The position numbers were made by a program, and so were the translations under genes. A DNA stretch of 64,000 bases from Gavia stellata (taxonomy: Eukaryota > Chordata > Aves > Gaviiformes > Gaviidae), in NCBI RefSeq assembly GCF_030936135.1, contig NC_082620.1, positions 4,588,001-4,652,000 on the forward strand. Direction: 5' to 3'. The notes beneath the pieces were generated by a model, which saw only the letters and a list, made by a program, of their open reading frames with translations, was not told where the DNA came from and made no database searches. Of this stretch, positions 9,536 to 23,200 are shown piece by piece. The stretch's first letter is position 1. Each line of letters starts with the position of its first letter.

Positions 9536-12500
9536 GTGAGCGCGGCTGCCCTTTGTGCGCGGCGCCCGGCCGTGAACAAAGGCGCTCGCCCGGGCCGGGG
9601 CGCCGCTCCGCCGGCCGCGGGCCTCCGCGCCTCCCCGCTGCCGCCCCGCCGGGGCCGGCTCCCGCGCCCCCGCCCCGCCTCGGGGCCGCGGCCCCTGACC
9701 GCCCCGGGGCCCGGCGGCGGAGGCAGCGGCGGCCGAGCCGTCGTGGGCGCTGGCAGGCCCTGGCCCCGCGGCACAGGTACGGGAGGTGCCTTCTTAATTT
9801 TCTGGCATCACCTCTTACGTCATGTGGCACCCTGCTTCTCGGCGGCGGTGTCCCACCCCAGCAATAGCTGCGTGTTTGTGGCAGGTGAAGTCATTCCCAC
9901 CTAAAGCTGCTTAAGGTGCGCTGGGGCCGTCGGGGGGGCAGGTGTCAGGTCCGCAGGTGATAGACGGCCATGGCTGGACGCCCCTGCGCAGGGCAGCCCC
10001 CACTGTCTTACGGAAGGTGTGCGACGCTGCACGGCGTCTGGTCCTTGGCGTGGAATGCCGGTAGCTTGCATGGGAAAAATTCCTCTCGGGCAGTATTTAA
10101 TGGAGGGCTTCACTTGGAGGTGGTTTCTGCCATGGCTAAAAATTGTGCTTCTAGAGCGTCTGAAGCAGCGTGCTGTAACTTTCAATTTAGCGCAGAGATG
10201 GACGGTATTTGTTGGCACACAATAGTTCTGCATCCCTTGGAAAGGTACGTGAGAGAGGAACAGCATCATTTTCCCAATCGGAATACATTAGTACTCCAGA
10301 AAGCAGATGAGAGATGATACGAGTTTCTGCTTGGCATCCAGATGTGCTTCATCAGGGTACATCTGATTTTCAGACTTGCATTTGCTTTCTCCTCAAGAAG
10401 AGAATATTTTGCTCTGTTGTATATCCTCTTTTATTTGACCGTTCCTCGTTTAGGCATATTGAACAAAATAAGCTTTGATGCTCTATGAGATGAGAGCAAG
10501 ACATTCTGCAGATGTGGTGGTTTAAAAAAAAAAAACACAACCAAACCACCAAACTCCAAAAAACAACAAACACTGGAGACAAGTTAGGTATGCTTGTTCA
10601 GTTTTCTGATCTGAGTTGGCTCCAGCATGGTGATAGGCATGTCTATTGAGTATTTTAAGAACATTATTTTTAAATACATTTTCAAAATCAAAATTCTATT
10701 TTTAGGTTTTTTTTGGCCGCTGAATTTGCAAGCTGTCAACTTCTTTTGCCCTTGGTATTTTTGGAGCTCACGTATGATGTGAAATAGCCTGCTGAAAGAG
10801 AAACGCTATGTAAATGGTGAAAAGTGAGGCTAGACTATGTACTTTGGGGGTTATTTTGAAAGTACAGGTAAGCAAGGTGAGGGGGCATACAAACCCCTAC
10901 ATATTACTACTTTTTAAATTCAGGCTTATTTTCTTACCAGTCTAAAAGCTACTCTTTGCCTTGACAAACAGATTCAGCTGGAACATGGTGGCAGGTGTAC
11001 TTCAGATACGTTGGAGTTGCTTCACTTTGCCATTAGCTGAAAAAGCATCATCTCTTTTATTGTGTCGCTGGCATCTTGGTAGAAATTGGCAGCTTCTTCA
11101 GTATAATTTAGAGTTGTTGGTAAATGGTTTAGCGTGCTCTCTTAGCTGATGTGGTGCATCGTAATAATGTAAATTTACAAGGAAGCATGTAGGGTTGAAC
11201 AAATGCAAGAGCAAAGGCCATTTTGAACAAGTTAACTGATGATTGGTTGGGTGAAGTTTTACGGCTTACCCAAAATTCCTTCAAAGTGGTAGTTCTCTTC
11301 TAGTGCATTTTAAGCATTGCAACAGAAGTTATGAGAAGTTATATAGGACCTAAAAGTGCTTTTGGTATTCTTTCTGACATCCAAGTTGGAAGATGCTGAA
11401 ATCTTCACCAGGAAAATCGTCCCATAGCCTGATAGGAGTCATTGTGATAAATATGTACCGGATATACCGCAGCTGTCATTTATCTGAATGCCTGTTTGCG
11501 GTTGTGTGTAGGAGCTCAGCGTATCGCCCAAGCAGTGTAGGTGTGTGGGGAACAGGGCTGTTTGCTCACGATACGAATTGAAGCTTCTGTCTTAATGAGA
11601 GGTGGTTAATACTCCTACACTTCACTAGATCTATGACATCATGATGTTAAGTATTAGGGCTCCGCAGACAGTTCTGAATCCCGATTTCGTGGGAAGTCTG
11701 TAGTTGTATCAATTTCTGCTCTCTTCTGTCCTCTGCCACTTCCCCCCTTCCCTCATCCAGGGTTTGAGAGTACTTAACTTTGCAAGGGGAGAGAGAGGTT
11801 TCCAGAACAACTGGTGTTATTTTTCTAAACAAAAGCAAAAGTGAACTGAAACAAAACCTAAATTTTGTAATTGCAAACATTGACTGTGATATACATCTAT
11901 TGCTAAAAATTAAAAATCATCCTGCAGTTGCATACAGGCAAATAAAGCAAACATCTGAATGTGTTTGATAGGGCGAAACAAATGTTAAAGGTTGATGCTT
12001 TGCCTAGGAAAAAACTTGTGTGAAATTGATCTGTTTATATTAGTTTAATATGAGTTTTTTCCTTGCCAGAATGTTTGTCATCTGTAACCAACATAAACAT
12101 TTATGACTTTTAGTAAGTATTTCATTTGGTAAGTTTGTTGTTGACTACAAAGCATCCCTCCTGAGCATCTGACCTAGTTTTAAGCATCAAAAATGCACCC
12201 AAGTTCTGTGCATGCAGAGAGGAAATAGGCTTTTGGAGGCTGCTGTTGAATATGCTCGGAGAAACTTCCAGTAGAGTTTTTTCCAAAAAAAGAAGGATTG
12301 GGTATCTTCAGAAATCTTTCTACGCTTGCGGATGCAGCAAAACTGTATTTCTTTTTATTGCAAGCTGTCATCAGATGGGATTTCCTGCTGAAATGCAACA
12401 AGGACAGTAGCAGCTGTTACAGCTACACCACATCATTGTGTACGTAATGCAGAAGCGATTGAACCTGATGTTAATGTTTTTAATTGGAAAAACTGTAATC

Positions 12501-14393
12501 CTAATAAATATGCCAAATGTTTATATTCTGGGAGTTGGCATAAGTGTTACAGCTAGAAGGTGGTTATAATTCAATTTTCAGACAGTGAGACTAAATTACT
12601 TTTTCTGCTATGTTTCCAAATATGTTAATAGTCATGATGGTAAAGCTGGTCGATCATGTTCTTTATTTAAACTATTAACGTGGTACATCTGGAACGGTAT
12701 GGTGGCATATTCAGCCAAAAATAAACTTTGATTTGTAATAAGAAAGATGTCAAAGAATCATAATGTTTAATAGTTTCAGTTGAGCCCTCTTTAAAAGAGC
12801 ACTTAGTTCTGAATGTTTTTCCAATAGACTGACTGAAATAATCATATCTTTTAAGATTCTCTCCGAAAGTATAAGTCTATAAGTCTATAACGCTTCTGCG
12901 TTAAACTATATAACCAGAAACCATACATATTTCATATTCATAATGCCTTCTAAAAAATGTTCTTTTAAAATAACCCTCTGTATCACAGATATTAGAGAGA
13001 TATTACCTTTTGTTCAGTTTGAGAGTTCCGATTTGCTGGAAAAGTAATAGTATCCATTAATTCCAGTAAAGCTATTGCATGTATGCAAGTATGTGAATAG
13101 TCCCAGAAGATGTTTATGTTTTGATGCTGATGTACACAGAAGATGTAAATTATTGGAATGAAAACATTTTGTCACCTACTCCACATCCTAAGAAATGTTG
13201 GTAGGCTAATGATCTTGCTTCTACGTACATGGGAGAAATAATAAGTAAATAGGTTTTAAATGTACTAAGAACTTTTTATTAACAAACTTAATTTAATTTA
13301 GAAAAAACCCAAAACACTGTTTCTTGTTGTTGATGCTGTTGTATCTCTGAGAATGGATGAGACTTACAGTTCTTTTTCCCTTTAAAGAGCCGTGGCCTGT
13401 CCGTGAACTTCGATTGGCATAAGAAAGCAGATAGACCAGAATGAGCAAAGCTGCGGAGTGTTACTAGGTGAGAAGAAACCAAAGATGAGAAAAATAACCG
13501 AAAAGTGTTGGTAATTGAATAAGGAGAACGCACTTCTGACTCTGGGATTTATTTTCAGACTCAGTGTTGGGGAAGCATTATGTAACAAATGCTCAAAAAA
13601 ATGAGGAAAGTTAATTTCTTGTTTCTGCTCAGTACTGGTGATTTGACAGAATGTTACAGTGCTCACGTATCGTTTAAATGTCAGTTTGAATTTAGGAAGT
13701 GTAATCATACTTCTTGCTTTTCAATAAGTATTTTCAAGGTTTTCACACAATATCAAATCTACCAAGCCTGTTTTTCTTTTTAAAAAGTAATATAGATATA
13801 TCGTTATTATTAATGCTATTTTTAAAACAAACAAACAAACCCCACAGCCTAAAACATCTCACCTGGAGATAAACTACTATGAAAAAACCCCTAAAAATTT
13901 AAACTTCTTGCATTACTGAAATTCCTGTGACTAAATTAGCTACTGAATGGGGAACAGAAATGGAGCCAATAGATTTGTACAACCATTACACTTGTCTCGG
14001 GATGTTCTGTTGTATTTCCTGCAAATATGTAGACCAAGAATTTACTTGATTTTTCAGAAAGTCCATTTTCTTTGTGTTATGAGGGTAACTAACAAATATG
14101 GAAGCAACTTAAGTAATCAGCTCTGTTTATGACCACGACCAAGCACTGAAACTTTCTGACTCAGTTTACCCTTTTATAAAATTAGTTGACTGCTTCACAA
14201 GAATGTTAAGATGTTTAATTAAAGTGTAATTGTTTTGCCTCTGAACTCATCCAGGTCCTGATTCAATGCACATTGAAGTCAGTGAGGAGCTTTTAATTAA
14301 TTTCATTGAGCTTTAAATAAGTATACATGTATGCACACCCATGTACGCTTAAAGGAAATGTGACCTAAATTTTTGCAGCAGAGTTTCTGTAAA

Positions 14394-14420
14394 GGGGCGG
14401 CATAAATAAGGGGCGGCATA
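14394..14420. repeat. two-copy 16-bp tandem repeat
   Basis: The unit GGGGCGGCATAAATAA begins at 14394 and its first 14 bases recur from 14410. Exact, so a recent duplication, and unusually G/C-containing for this AT-rich intron. Confidence 0.85.
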
Positions 14421-17400
14421 AATACTGAAACAGTTCAAGGTAGACTACTGAGGGAAGGCTTTTTGTAGAAATGAGAAGGGGATAGTGCAACTGTGGTGAT
14501 CTCTGGTGCCTGTTGCTGTACTAATGTAATTTTAAGAGTTTCCTAACTTTGAGTGTGCTGGATCTTATATGGAAAACTGAGAATTTCATTGTGTCCTGGC
14601 AGCTTGCTCAGTTGGTCAGGGGAGGCAATATCAGACTTCAGTATAAACACAGTTAAGTGAATGTTTATGCAAAAATGATCAGCAATAACACACTTAAAAT
14701 ATAATTAACTCTAAGAGTTGATGCCAAATTGAGAAAAATAGGAGCATTCACATCCGCTTAGCTGCTTTTTTCAGGAACGTCTGTAGATGCCAAATAATAC
14801 TGATTGGTTTATGTGGAATTCATGAGAAGTTTTGCTTAACTTGAGAGGTCAGAAACATCAGGTTTTTTAAACAGAACTTTTATCGCTGACAATTTGGTCA
14901 GCAAACAGGGGACTCAACAAAATAAACCTTTCACAATTCACATAAAACTGTTTGCAACGATTTTCTTAACGTTTCACTGTCATGGTTCTTAGTTCATTAG
15001 CTCTTAGAAAATATGTTTTAAACCTTAAGTAAAATTCTGTATGCGTAATAGTGTGTGTGAGCTTTGGGCACCTTGTTTTTAATATATGTTTCATTGTTCT
15101 TTTCTTGTTAGCTGCAATTTTTGACATAACTGCTATAAGCTCCTTCCTTTTATTGAGAAACTAAATATAATAAAGATGTACTGTAATTGTACTAACGGTT
15201 TGGGAAGTGCAGAAATCTGTCTGCAACTTCAGTAATTCTCTTTCCGCATTCTGCCTTACATTGGTGTTTGATGCGTGCAGTCCCGCTCATGGAAACTTCC
15301 TGAAGTGGTCCGGAATCATACAGTAGTCTAAACTTGTAGAAGGATCAACCTTGTCTTGAGCATTGTCATTAATGGTCTCTGGGCTCACACCTTTTGTTAT
15401 TATTGGTATATATTGGAGTTTGATTAATCAAAATAGATATTGTTGTATCTGCGTGATGCCCCCATTCCTAGGGGAGCGATTGCCACGTGTCCTGTAAATG
15501 TACGTGAAATTCGGTGCATAGGAGATCATGAAACAATCAGTTCTAAGTATTTAACTTCATTAGTGTTGATCTCTGAATAAATCAAGCTTGCCACACAGTT
15601 CCCCATACAGTTTTCCGTGCAGCTCAGTCTTGCCTGTGATTCTTCCCGTTTTCGCTGTACTCTGAAATTAATCAGTCCCAGCACTGATTGGGACTTGATA
15701 TAACCTTTAAAAAAAACCTGTTGTCAGTAGTTTATTTCTCTCCAGCCCATGTGTGTGTGTTTGTACAGTAGTGCTAAAGGGAGATTTCTGCTGTCAAACT
15801 AATGACCTCATACAGGTTTTTTCACAGTTCAGCGCTAATATAATTAAGGTAACATTCAAAATTGTGGCTAGGGAGGAAGGAAATTGCATCCCTTTTCCTG
15901 AGAAATAGGAAGTCTCTCGAAGGCAAGATTTCCTTCCTTGTAGTCCCACTTTACCAAAAAAATATAGAAAGCAAAATGTCTGTGGTAAAATCGGTATGTA
16001 ATTAGGAATTTGTTTTAAACTTGTGAATGTTAAAAGTCCTCTCTTAAAATTGACAAGGATTTTTTTCCTTCCTCCTCTCTCCATCAGATATCTTTGCAGC
16101 ATGGTCTTGTTTGGTGACCTAAAGAAGGTAACAAAAATCCTTTTCTTGTGCTTTTTGTTTTGAGTAAGTCCTTCAGAGAAGAGAGGAACTGGCATACTTC
16201 TGCACATATGATTAAAACAGCTATTTAGACAAGTTTATCGAGGAAAGTTCTCGAGGATTATTATTTTATGAAGGTCCTGGGAGCAGGGGTCTCTCGCCCA
16301 TATTATCCAGTAGTATTAATGATGCTAACAGATCACTGAGGAGGCGAAGGTTTTGTGTTGTGGTTAGTGCAAAAAAAATGATCAAGCAATATATTCATAT
16401 TGGACAAATAGCCATTAATTCTGAGTTCTTCAGCAAGAGCTATTAATAAAAGGTTTGAAAAATTAAACCATACATGGTTTCAAAACTGAAAACAATTCTT
16501 TGCTTTTTTGGTTATGCATAGAATCCATAGGGAAGGCAGCACAGAAGACTGTTTTGTTGGGGTTTTTTTCCCCTCTAAAGAAGCAAGATGATTAGGTGTC
16601 ATAAGGGGTGTATTTATCACATTTTACAGCAAATTTTATTGATCTATGAGACTGGAACAATATTTCATGTTGTTGTCCAATGGTTAGGCAATTTTGGTAG
16701 TCAAGAACTATTAATCTAAGAGTCTCTGGTCCTAACACTGTACTTTGATACAGTATTGCAAAATATTAAAATGCTAAGTAGTCACCAGCCTAATAACAGC
16801 TCATGTTTTAATTGCTTTGAAAAAAAAAATCTAGTTAGCCATAATCTCTCTGCTGTAAAAGATCTGTAGGCATTTTCAGTCTAAAGTGTGTATGATCTGG
16901 TATTAATGGTGTTCAGATGTCAGTATAAATTACAGGGCAGCATAGGTCACATTTTAAATTGAAAGCTATCTCTAATATGCTAGGCATCTGCAGAAAGATA
17001 CTATGTTGATGAGTACCGAAGAAATGCCTATAAATATAATGGTGCTTCAGTGAGTGGAGTAGTGGAGAGAACTCGTGTCAGTAGGCATTACTCACGATTT
17101 CTGCCATTTCTGGTTAAATACAACAATGCGGTGTGCTTAAGCTGCTGAGAAGTTGGTCACTAGACCACAGGCAGTTCGACTCCAAATATGGCACTTCTGG
17201 TTTTTGGGGGCTTTTACTGCATGCTTGTAAACTGAAATTAAATGTTATTGTTATTTTAACTGCTTACAGATACTTACTGGAATTTTGCCTAGTCTGATTT
17301 TAGACTGTTCTGTAATGGTTTATGTTTGGTTAATAGTGTCACTTGCCTTTTTGTTAAAGTTGACTGAAACATCACATTTCTTGCACTAGACATAGTTTAA

Positions 17401-20197
17401 TTTCAAAGCAGTTTAATTTCAAAAATCCGAATACAAATACAGTATTAATGAAACTCTTTGGAAACATACCAAATACTGAAGTGCTTCTCCATTAGCACTG
17501 CTGGTAATTCTGAATGAGTGCTTTTTCATGCATATTTCTGTTTCCTGTTCCATTCCAAGGCACTCGAGAGTTACTCAGGAAGGCAGCAAAAACATCCTGC
17601 ACCTTGGGCATATGCACATACTTGCATCAATTTTGGCTTTGTACTCTGTTGTGTAGGCATGGCAGACTTATTTTAGGTTCATTATGAAGACTGAACCAAT
17701 TTCTTGGTCTACAGTCAACTAATTCTTCAGCAGTGCTTATACTTCATGAGTGTAGGGTGTTTGTCCCATGTATTGAGTTATTTTTTAGCCTGTTGAGTTT
17801 AGTTTCTGTGATATAAATGGCAGTCTTCAGTAAAACCCAGTTTTAATGCTAATGATCTGTAAGTCTTCAGAGAATTGTGAGTCCAGCGTTACCACTTCTT
17901 GCAGAGCTTCTTTGAAAACGTGACTTTGGTCATAAAGCTGACTGACATTACAAGAAAATGAAGTGACCACAATTAATGGTCTCGATCTTCCTTGTGCATG
18001 TTTGTGTATTGGCCTTGGTTCAGTTTCTGCAGTGATCATAGAACAGACGTGCTGCCGGAGGCTCTGTCATTGGTGTCAATAATTAATAGTCTAAAAATAT
18101 GTTACTTCATAGGTGGAGGTGTTATACAGGTACATATTTGTACAATGTGCGTAGCATGCCTGCTGTATAAACTGGGATAGATACATTGAAAATAATTTGT
18201 TGATTCTTGTAAGGCGTTGATAAAATTTTTGCCTGTCATTGGTGCTCGGTTTTTCTCACTGGTTTATGATTCAAGTTAAAATCAAGCTATGAAAGTAAAG
18301 CTGATTTCTTAAGAATAAGAAAGGGCATCTCAAGTTTGTTATGTGAATGTGCCGGAAACTTCATTTTCTGTTTCTGAAAAGATGGAATATTTACCAAGAG
18401 ATCCATAGAAAGCGTTGCCATTCAGTTTTGTTTTGATGATGGATGTGTAACGCTTTTTTTACAGCAGTAATTCTTTTGTGTGGGATACCTGGTTGTTAAA
18501 ATCATTGGCTATCTATCATTAGTGCCTAATTTCCTGTCTAGAAGATTTGTAGCTTTGTTATAAATACGGGAAGAGGTGCGTGAGTCTCTGTGAAGGATGC
18601 TGTTGATTAGAGCAAGAGCAGCACTCATCAATCCAGCTGTTGAAGACCGTCTTGAGTAAAGTATTGTAACATTCTTTAGAATTGTTTCTTTGACGGGGAT
18701 AGAATTTGTGTATAAACTGCGGTATCTAAGTGTTATCCCTTTTTAAAGATTTTTTGACAAATTCTTCTTAGAAGTGTGAATACCTTTGTTGAAATTAAAG
18801 CCTTTTTTTAAGGTTTTGTTGCTGTTACTACATTTCATTTCAGAGGCTTCAAGCTGACTGACATGAACTACCTAAAAACCTGTGCTGCCTCTTTTAACTG
18901 TATGAGACGTGATAGATGTCTTCTCTTTGAGAGATTGCTGCTGTGCTACGGCAAAAAAAAAAAATAAATTGGTTTGTGTGTGCCTGAAGGTCAGGAGGCA
19001 AGCATTAATTTCATAAAAAATGGTGATTATAATGGTAGGATTTTTTTTCCTACAGTTAGCTTGAGCATTGATGTAAGCACTGTTTCGGTATATTTGGAAG
19101 CTTTTTTTAATGCACTTCATTACTACTTTTGAAGTCCTTTTTGGAGCTCTGAAAGGTGATCCAGCACTGGGAAAAAAACCCTGCTTGTTTTTACAGATTT
19201 TTTTTTTTTCATGTCTAAATGGCAGTGTTCTGGGCTGTTTCCTGTCCCTCTTCAAGAGGGAGGACTGTACTGTTTTGTTAAAAGTTTAAATCCAACATTT
19301 GAGATGCAAACCTATCACTGGAGTTCCAGCTGTAAATTAGCCAAAATCTGACACTGGGCTTCAGGTTCTAAAGTCACCTGAAAGATAATACTGAACATAG
19401 AAACAAAGACAAAAAGAAAAACATATTTAATATTTCAGTTCTTACTGTTCACCTATAAATAGGTAGCTGTTATGAATTCTTCATTGTCATATCTCTTTGG
19501 AGATGGGAATTAATCCAGTCTCCAGCTGCCTGTGACTGAAGGTCATAAGTCAGACTGAACTAAAGGAAAATTTGTAGCAGGATTTTGCAGACGCTGGTTC
19601 CTGACTTCAGGTTTCAGGCTCCAGCTTGGAGGGTTTTTAGGGCTCTGGCTGTTCTCTGTAAAATGTCATTTGAAAATTAACAAGGCTTAAAGGTGCAGCA
19701 TCCTCTTGCACTTCAAGCTTCCCAGTATGACCGTGTTTTAACCACTGAAGTAGTCAATAGTATGACTGTGGAGGCTAATAGCTTAACCTTGGATAATGAT
19801 ATCATAGAGTTAAAGGGACCTCTTCATGCTGGCTGTTAACTCAATTTGTGTAGCGCAAAGGATACCTGCAGCGGTTGGTTTTATTCACCACAACTCCTTA
19901 TCTGAGCTTTTATAATCCTGTCCCATTAATTGAGGGTTTTAGCTGCCTTGAACAGAACCAGCCAGATTCAAGAAAAAAAGAATTGTAGCTGAACTAAGTC
20001 CTATTGGATTTCTTTGGGCTATACCTGGAAATGATACAAGATACTAAAGAGGTAGTCAGCTGTGACTTACATTTTAAAGAGCTTGCCAGATGGCCACTGT
20101 AACTACCCTAAATTATTAAGACTGAATATATAAAATATTACATTTACTGACAGCTTACTGCCTTTTTGTTTTTTTTCTTGATTTAGGCTGTGCAAAT

Positions 20198-20260
20198 TCC
20201 TCAATTTCACTTTTTTTTTCCCTATACCAGTAAAATGGGGATGTTAGGAATTTCAGTGTT
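20198..20260 (+). repeat. possible MIR SINE fragment
   Basis: The order of AAATTCCTCAATTTC, a T-rich tract, CCCTATACCAGTAAAATGGGG and ATGTTAGG matches the MIR core segment that usually reads CTCAGTTTCC..CTGTAAAATGGGGATAAT. Only this core piece is recognisable. Confidence 0.35.
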
Positions 20261-23200
20261 AAAGGACTACACTGTTGGGGGGAATATGTAATCTGAAGGA
20301 ACAAAAGCTCGTGTTGCTTTCTCATTGCATTAAATAAGCATGTCTTTAAAATTAAATGGGATGCTTAAGTAGTTTGCCTTATGCAAAATTTACAAACGTA
20401 CCTCTTTTTAGTGTGTCTCTTTTTCTTTTTCTGTTGGGTTATGAAATATTTTGGTTATTTTGGTTTTTTTTTTAAAAGGGATGATGGGAGGGGGAGTAAT
20501 TTAGAAGTTCTTTATTATGAATCCATCTGTGGCATTGTCCAGCAGAGAAGCCCTTCCAGGTTTTGAATTCATAAGAGTACAGGCGGAAGTGAGGGAAATA
20601 CAGTTATGAATCTATAATTTTCAGTTGCTGTGTGATGGAATCCTCCTCTTCTGAAAGCATTCAGTCAAAACAGTTCTTGCTGGTGAGCTTGAGTTTCCTT
20701 AGGAGCTGTTTCCATCTGTTTGTAAAACAGACTAGTGAAACTGAGTACACATCTCTCCTGTCTACATTTTTTTTTAAAGTGAAAACACAATAGCTGATGT
20801 TCTAAATCTAGTTAGAAAAAAAAAAGGCAGGGGGGCAACTGCAAAGGCACTATTTTTTCATTATGTACTGTTGTGTCCAGGGTCAGTAATTGAAGAGAAA
20901 GCCAGCATGGTCTTTTAGTTTGTTTTAGGGAAGGATTATATTGTGTTTTCATTATAAACTTTCAGGGCAAATAACAATGTGGAAAAGTAGGGAAGCATCT
21001 CTTAATGCCAGTGGAAAAATTAAAAATACTTAATCCCCTTCTACTTTGGTAACATACTTGTAAAGTAGCTCAACTGTTTTTTGGTGTAGACATACCTACA
21101 TCTTCTGGTTCCAAAACCATCTCCAGTTTACTCTCATCTCTGACTTACTGCCTTGCTAGAAAGTGTAACTTTAATCTATAGTGTTTTGCATGAAGGTGAT
21201 ACTTACACTTTCTTTTGCCAAGGGGACAGGATTGCATGTACTTTTCAAACAGCCAACGAGATCAGTTTGGTAGGCGGACAAACAGGGATCGGGACGGGGA
21301 TGTCAGGCGTGCTTGACTCTGCCCAGTCCACATGTTGGGCCTTGCAAAGCAGAAGGCATTCCTGGGATCCTCACCCAGCCCTTCCGCAGGCAGCATGGGG
21401 AATGAAGTGCTGTAGAACAGGACAGCTTTTCCATTTGTTTGCTGACCAACCTCGTTTACTGCTTGGGAAGGGGAGGGAATGTTTTTAAACTCAAATTTAT
21501 TGCTTTGGCAAAGCTGGGCTGGCAATTTTGGCTGTGATATATAGATATTTCTCATTTATTATTCTGTTTTGTGAATCATATTAAAAAGAAATGAGAACTA
21601 AATTTCATTCCCTATGCTTGCCAAACAAGGGAAAATTAGGTGACCCAATTATGTCCATTTGCAGTGTGTTGGATGCAGCAGGACAAGCTTGTAGGATTAG
21701 TCTTTTAACACAGTTTAGTGAACAATGTAATAATTTCAGACTAGAACTACAGCTTTTGAAATGGACAGGTTAGTCTTTTTTGTGAGAAAGGAATTGAATA
21801 ATGGCATTGGAGAGTAGAACCGTGCTTAGCTGCAAAATAGGTAAGGTTTTGGCAGCCCAAACTTTCCTGTTGGCTTTGCACATCTGCCTCACCCTACCTG
21901 GAGAGACCAGTTCCAGACTTGATAGCACAGTGCGTTCTGTATGGCTTCATCAGCCTTTGGCATCTCTTCCTTTAGTGCTTGTAATTCCAGATGTGATTAC
22001 CAGAAATTCAGCTGAGACCCCAGTATTTCTTTGCGTAGGCCAATAAGTATCAGTGAACATGTAACTGGGCTTCCGAATAGCTTTGGCTATTCGTTCTTTT
22101 GAATGAACAGCTTTCCAGTTGAGTTCTGTTAATGCTGTGGGGATTCCTTCAGTCCGGTATGCGGCGGTTCTTCTTTTTCTATCTCCCTCTCTGGCTTTTT
22201 GTGCTTGAAAATACAGCTTGAAATGTTATCTTTCAGGGAATGTTTCTCATATGCAGTATAATATATCTGGCAAGAATAGGTAAATAGAATAATTTTGTGT
22301 TTTAATTATAAACACTAGGGTTCATTAGTGCTGTTGATGAAAGTTTGTTTATGATGTACGGGATGTGCAAAATTTGTTTTTATCTTTGCTGATCAGCTGA
22401 CATTCAGCTGCCAGCATCCTGCGTTTGGCATGTTGCATCCTGATGCTGGTTCAGTTTCCTTATGCTGTTGTAGTTCAGTGACGTGTACTTTAAAAACATG
22501 TTTCTTTTTCAATTAGTGTGCCTTACATTTTAGCTTAAAAACTCACTTAACCTGGTGATGTTTGGGGAAGCAGCATGATCTCTTAAGTGATAGAATCTAA
22601 AGCTAAGACTTTGACCTTTTTCTATCTCCCATATGGACATCTCCGAACTTGTAAACTTATTTCACTGCTTTTAAGTTTTTCTGTATGTTAAAAAATAGTC
22701 TTTGTAGCAATCTCAGACCCAAGTGTAAACCATTGTAAGGAAGTAGAATTATTTAGGACAGAAGGATAAAGATGGATTGAAACTGGAGTCTTTGTGCTTA
22801 GAATAGTTTTAATTTCATTTCCATGGTAAAGGACCTTGTGTGGGTTTATCTGTTCTTAAATCCTGGCTGGGAGTGCAAGCTTGTTGGGGCAAGAAGAATT
22901 TTGATTGTAAGTTTGAGAAACGGTTTTATGTTCTTGTATTCTAGGGACATCTAAGCTGGAAAGTACTCAGTTTTGTTGTTTTTCCTTGTACTCATGGGAG
23001 TACCTGGTATGAGTTAAGCTTTGACAGAACCTCGTGACCAGGAGAAAATCTGAGCCTTGCTTTCCATGGTAGAAGTGCTGATCGGTGTGATGAGCCCAGG
23101 AGAGGCTTGTGTGGGGGTGAAGCGATACAGACCTACCTGAGTCCTGCAGCATTAATAGACTAAATGAAGTAGTCACCACTTGTTTAGACAGAGACAAAAA

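Larger units (their letters stand above)
8900..9790. promoter_or_regulatory. CTNNBIP1: CpG island, CTNNBIP1 promoter
   Basis: A roughly 0.9-kb block of very high GC content and dense CpG in an otherwise AT-rich region. It contains several GC boxes, an AP-1-type site and the donor of the non-coding first exon. No TATA box was seen. This is the expected architecture of a broadly expressed vertebrate gene promoter. The long open frames on both strands here are products of GC richness (few stop codons) and not genes. Confidence 0.85.

Noticed and set aside
8835..9904. Several overlapping frames of 100-270 codons on both strands
   Set aside because: They coincide with a CpG island, are Pro/Ala/Arg/Gly-rich and exist in several frames at once. 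They reflect GC content with few stop codons.
22074..22093. Perfect 8-bp stem with 4-nt loop
   Set aside because: About one such hairpin is expected by chance in 64 kb. Too short for a microRNA precursor.
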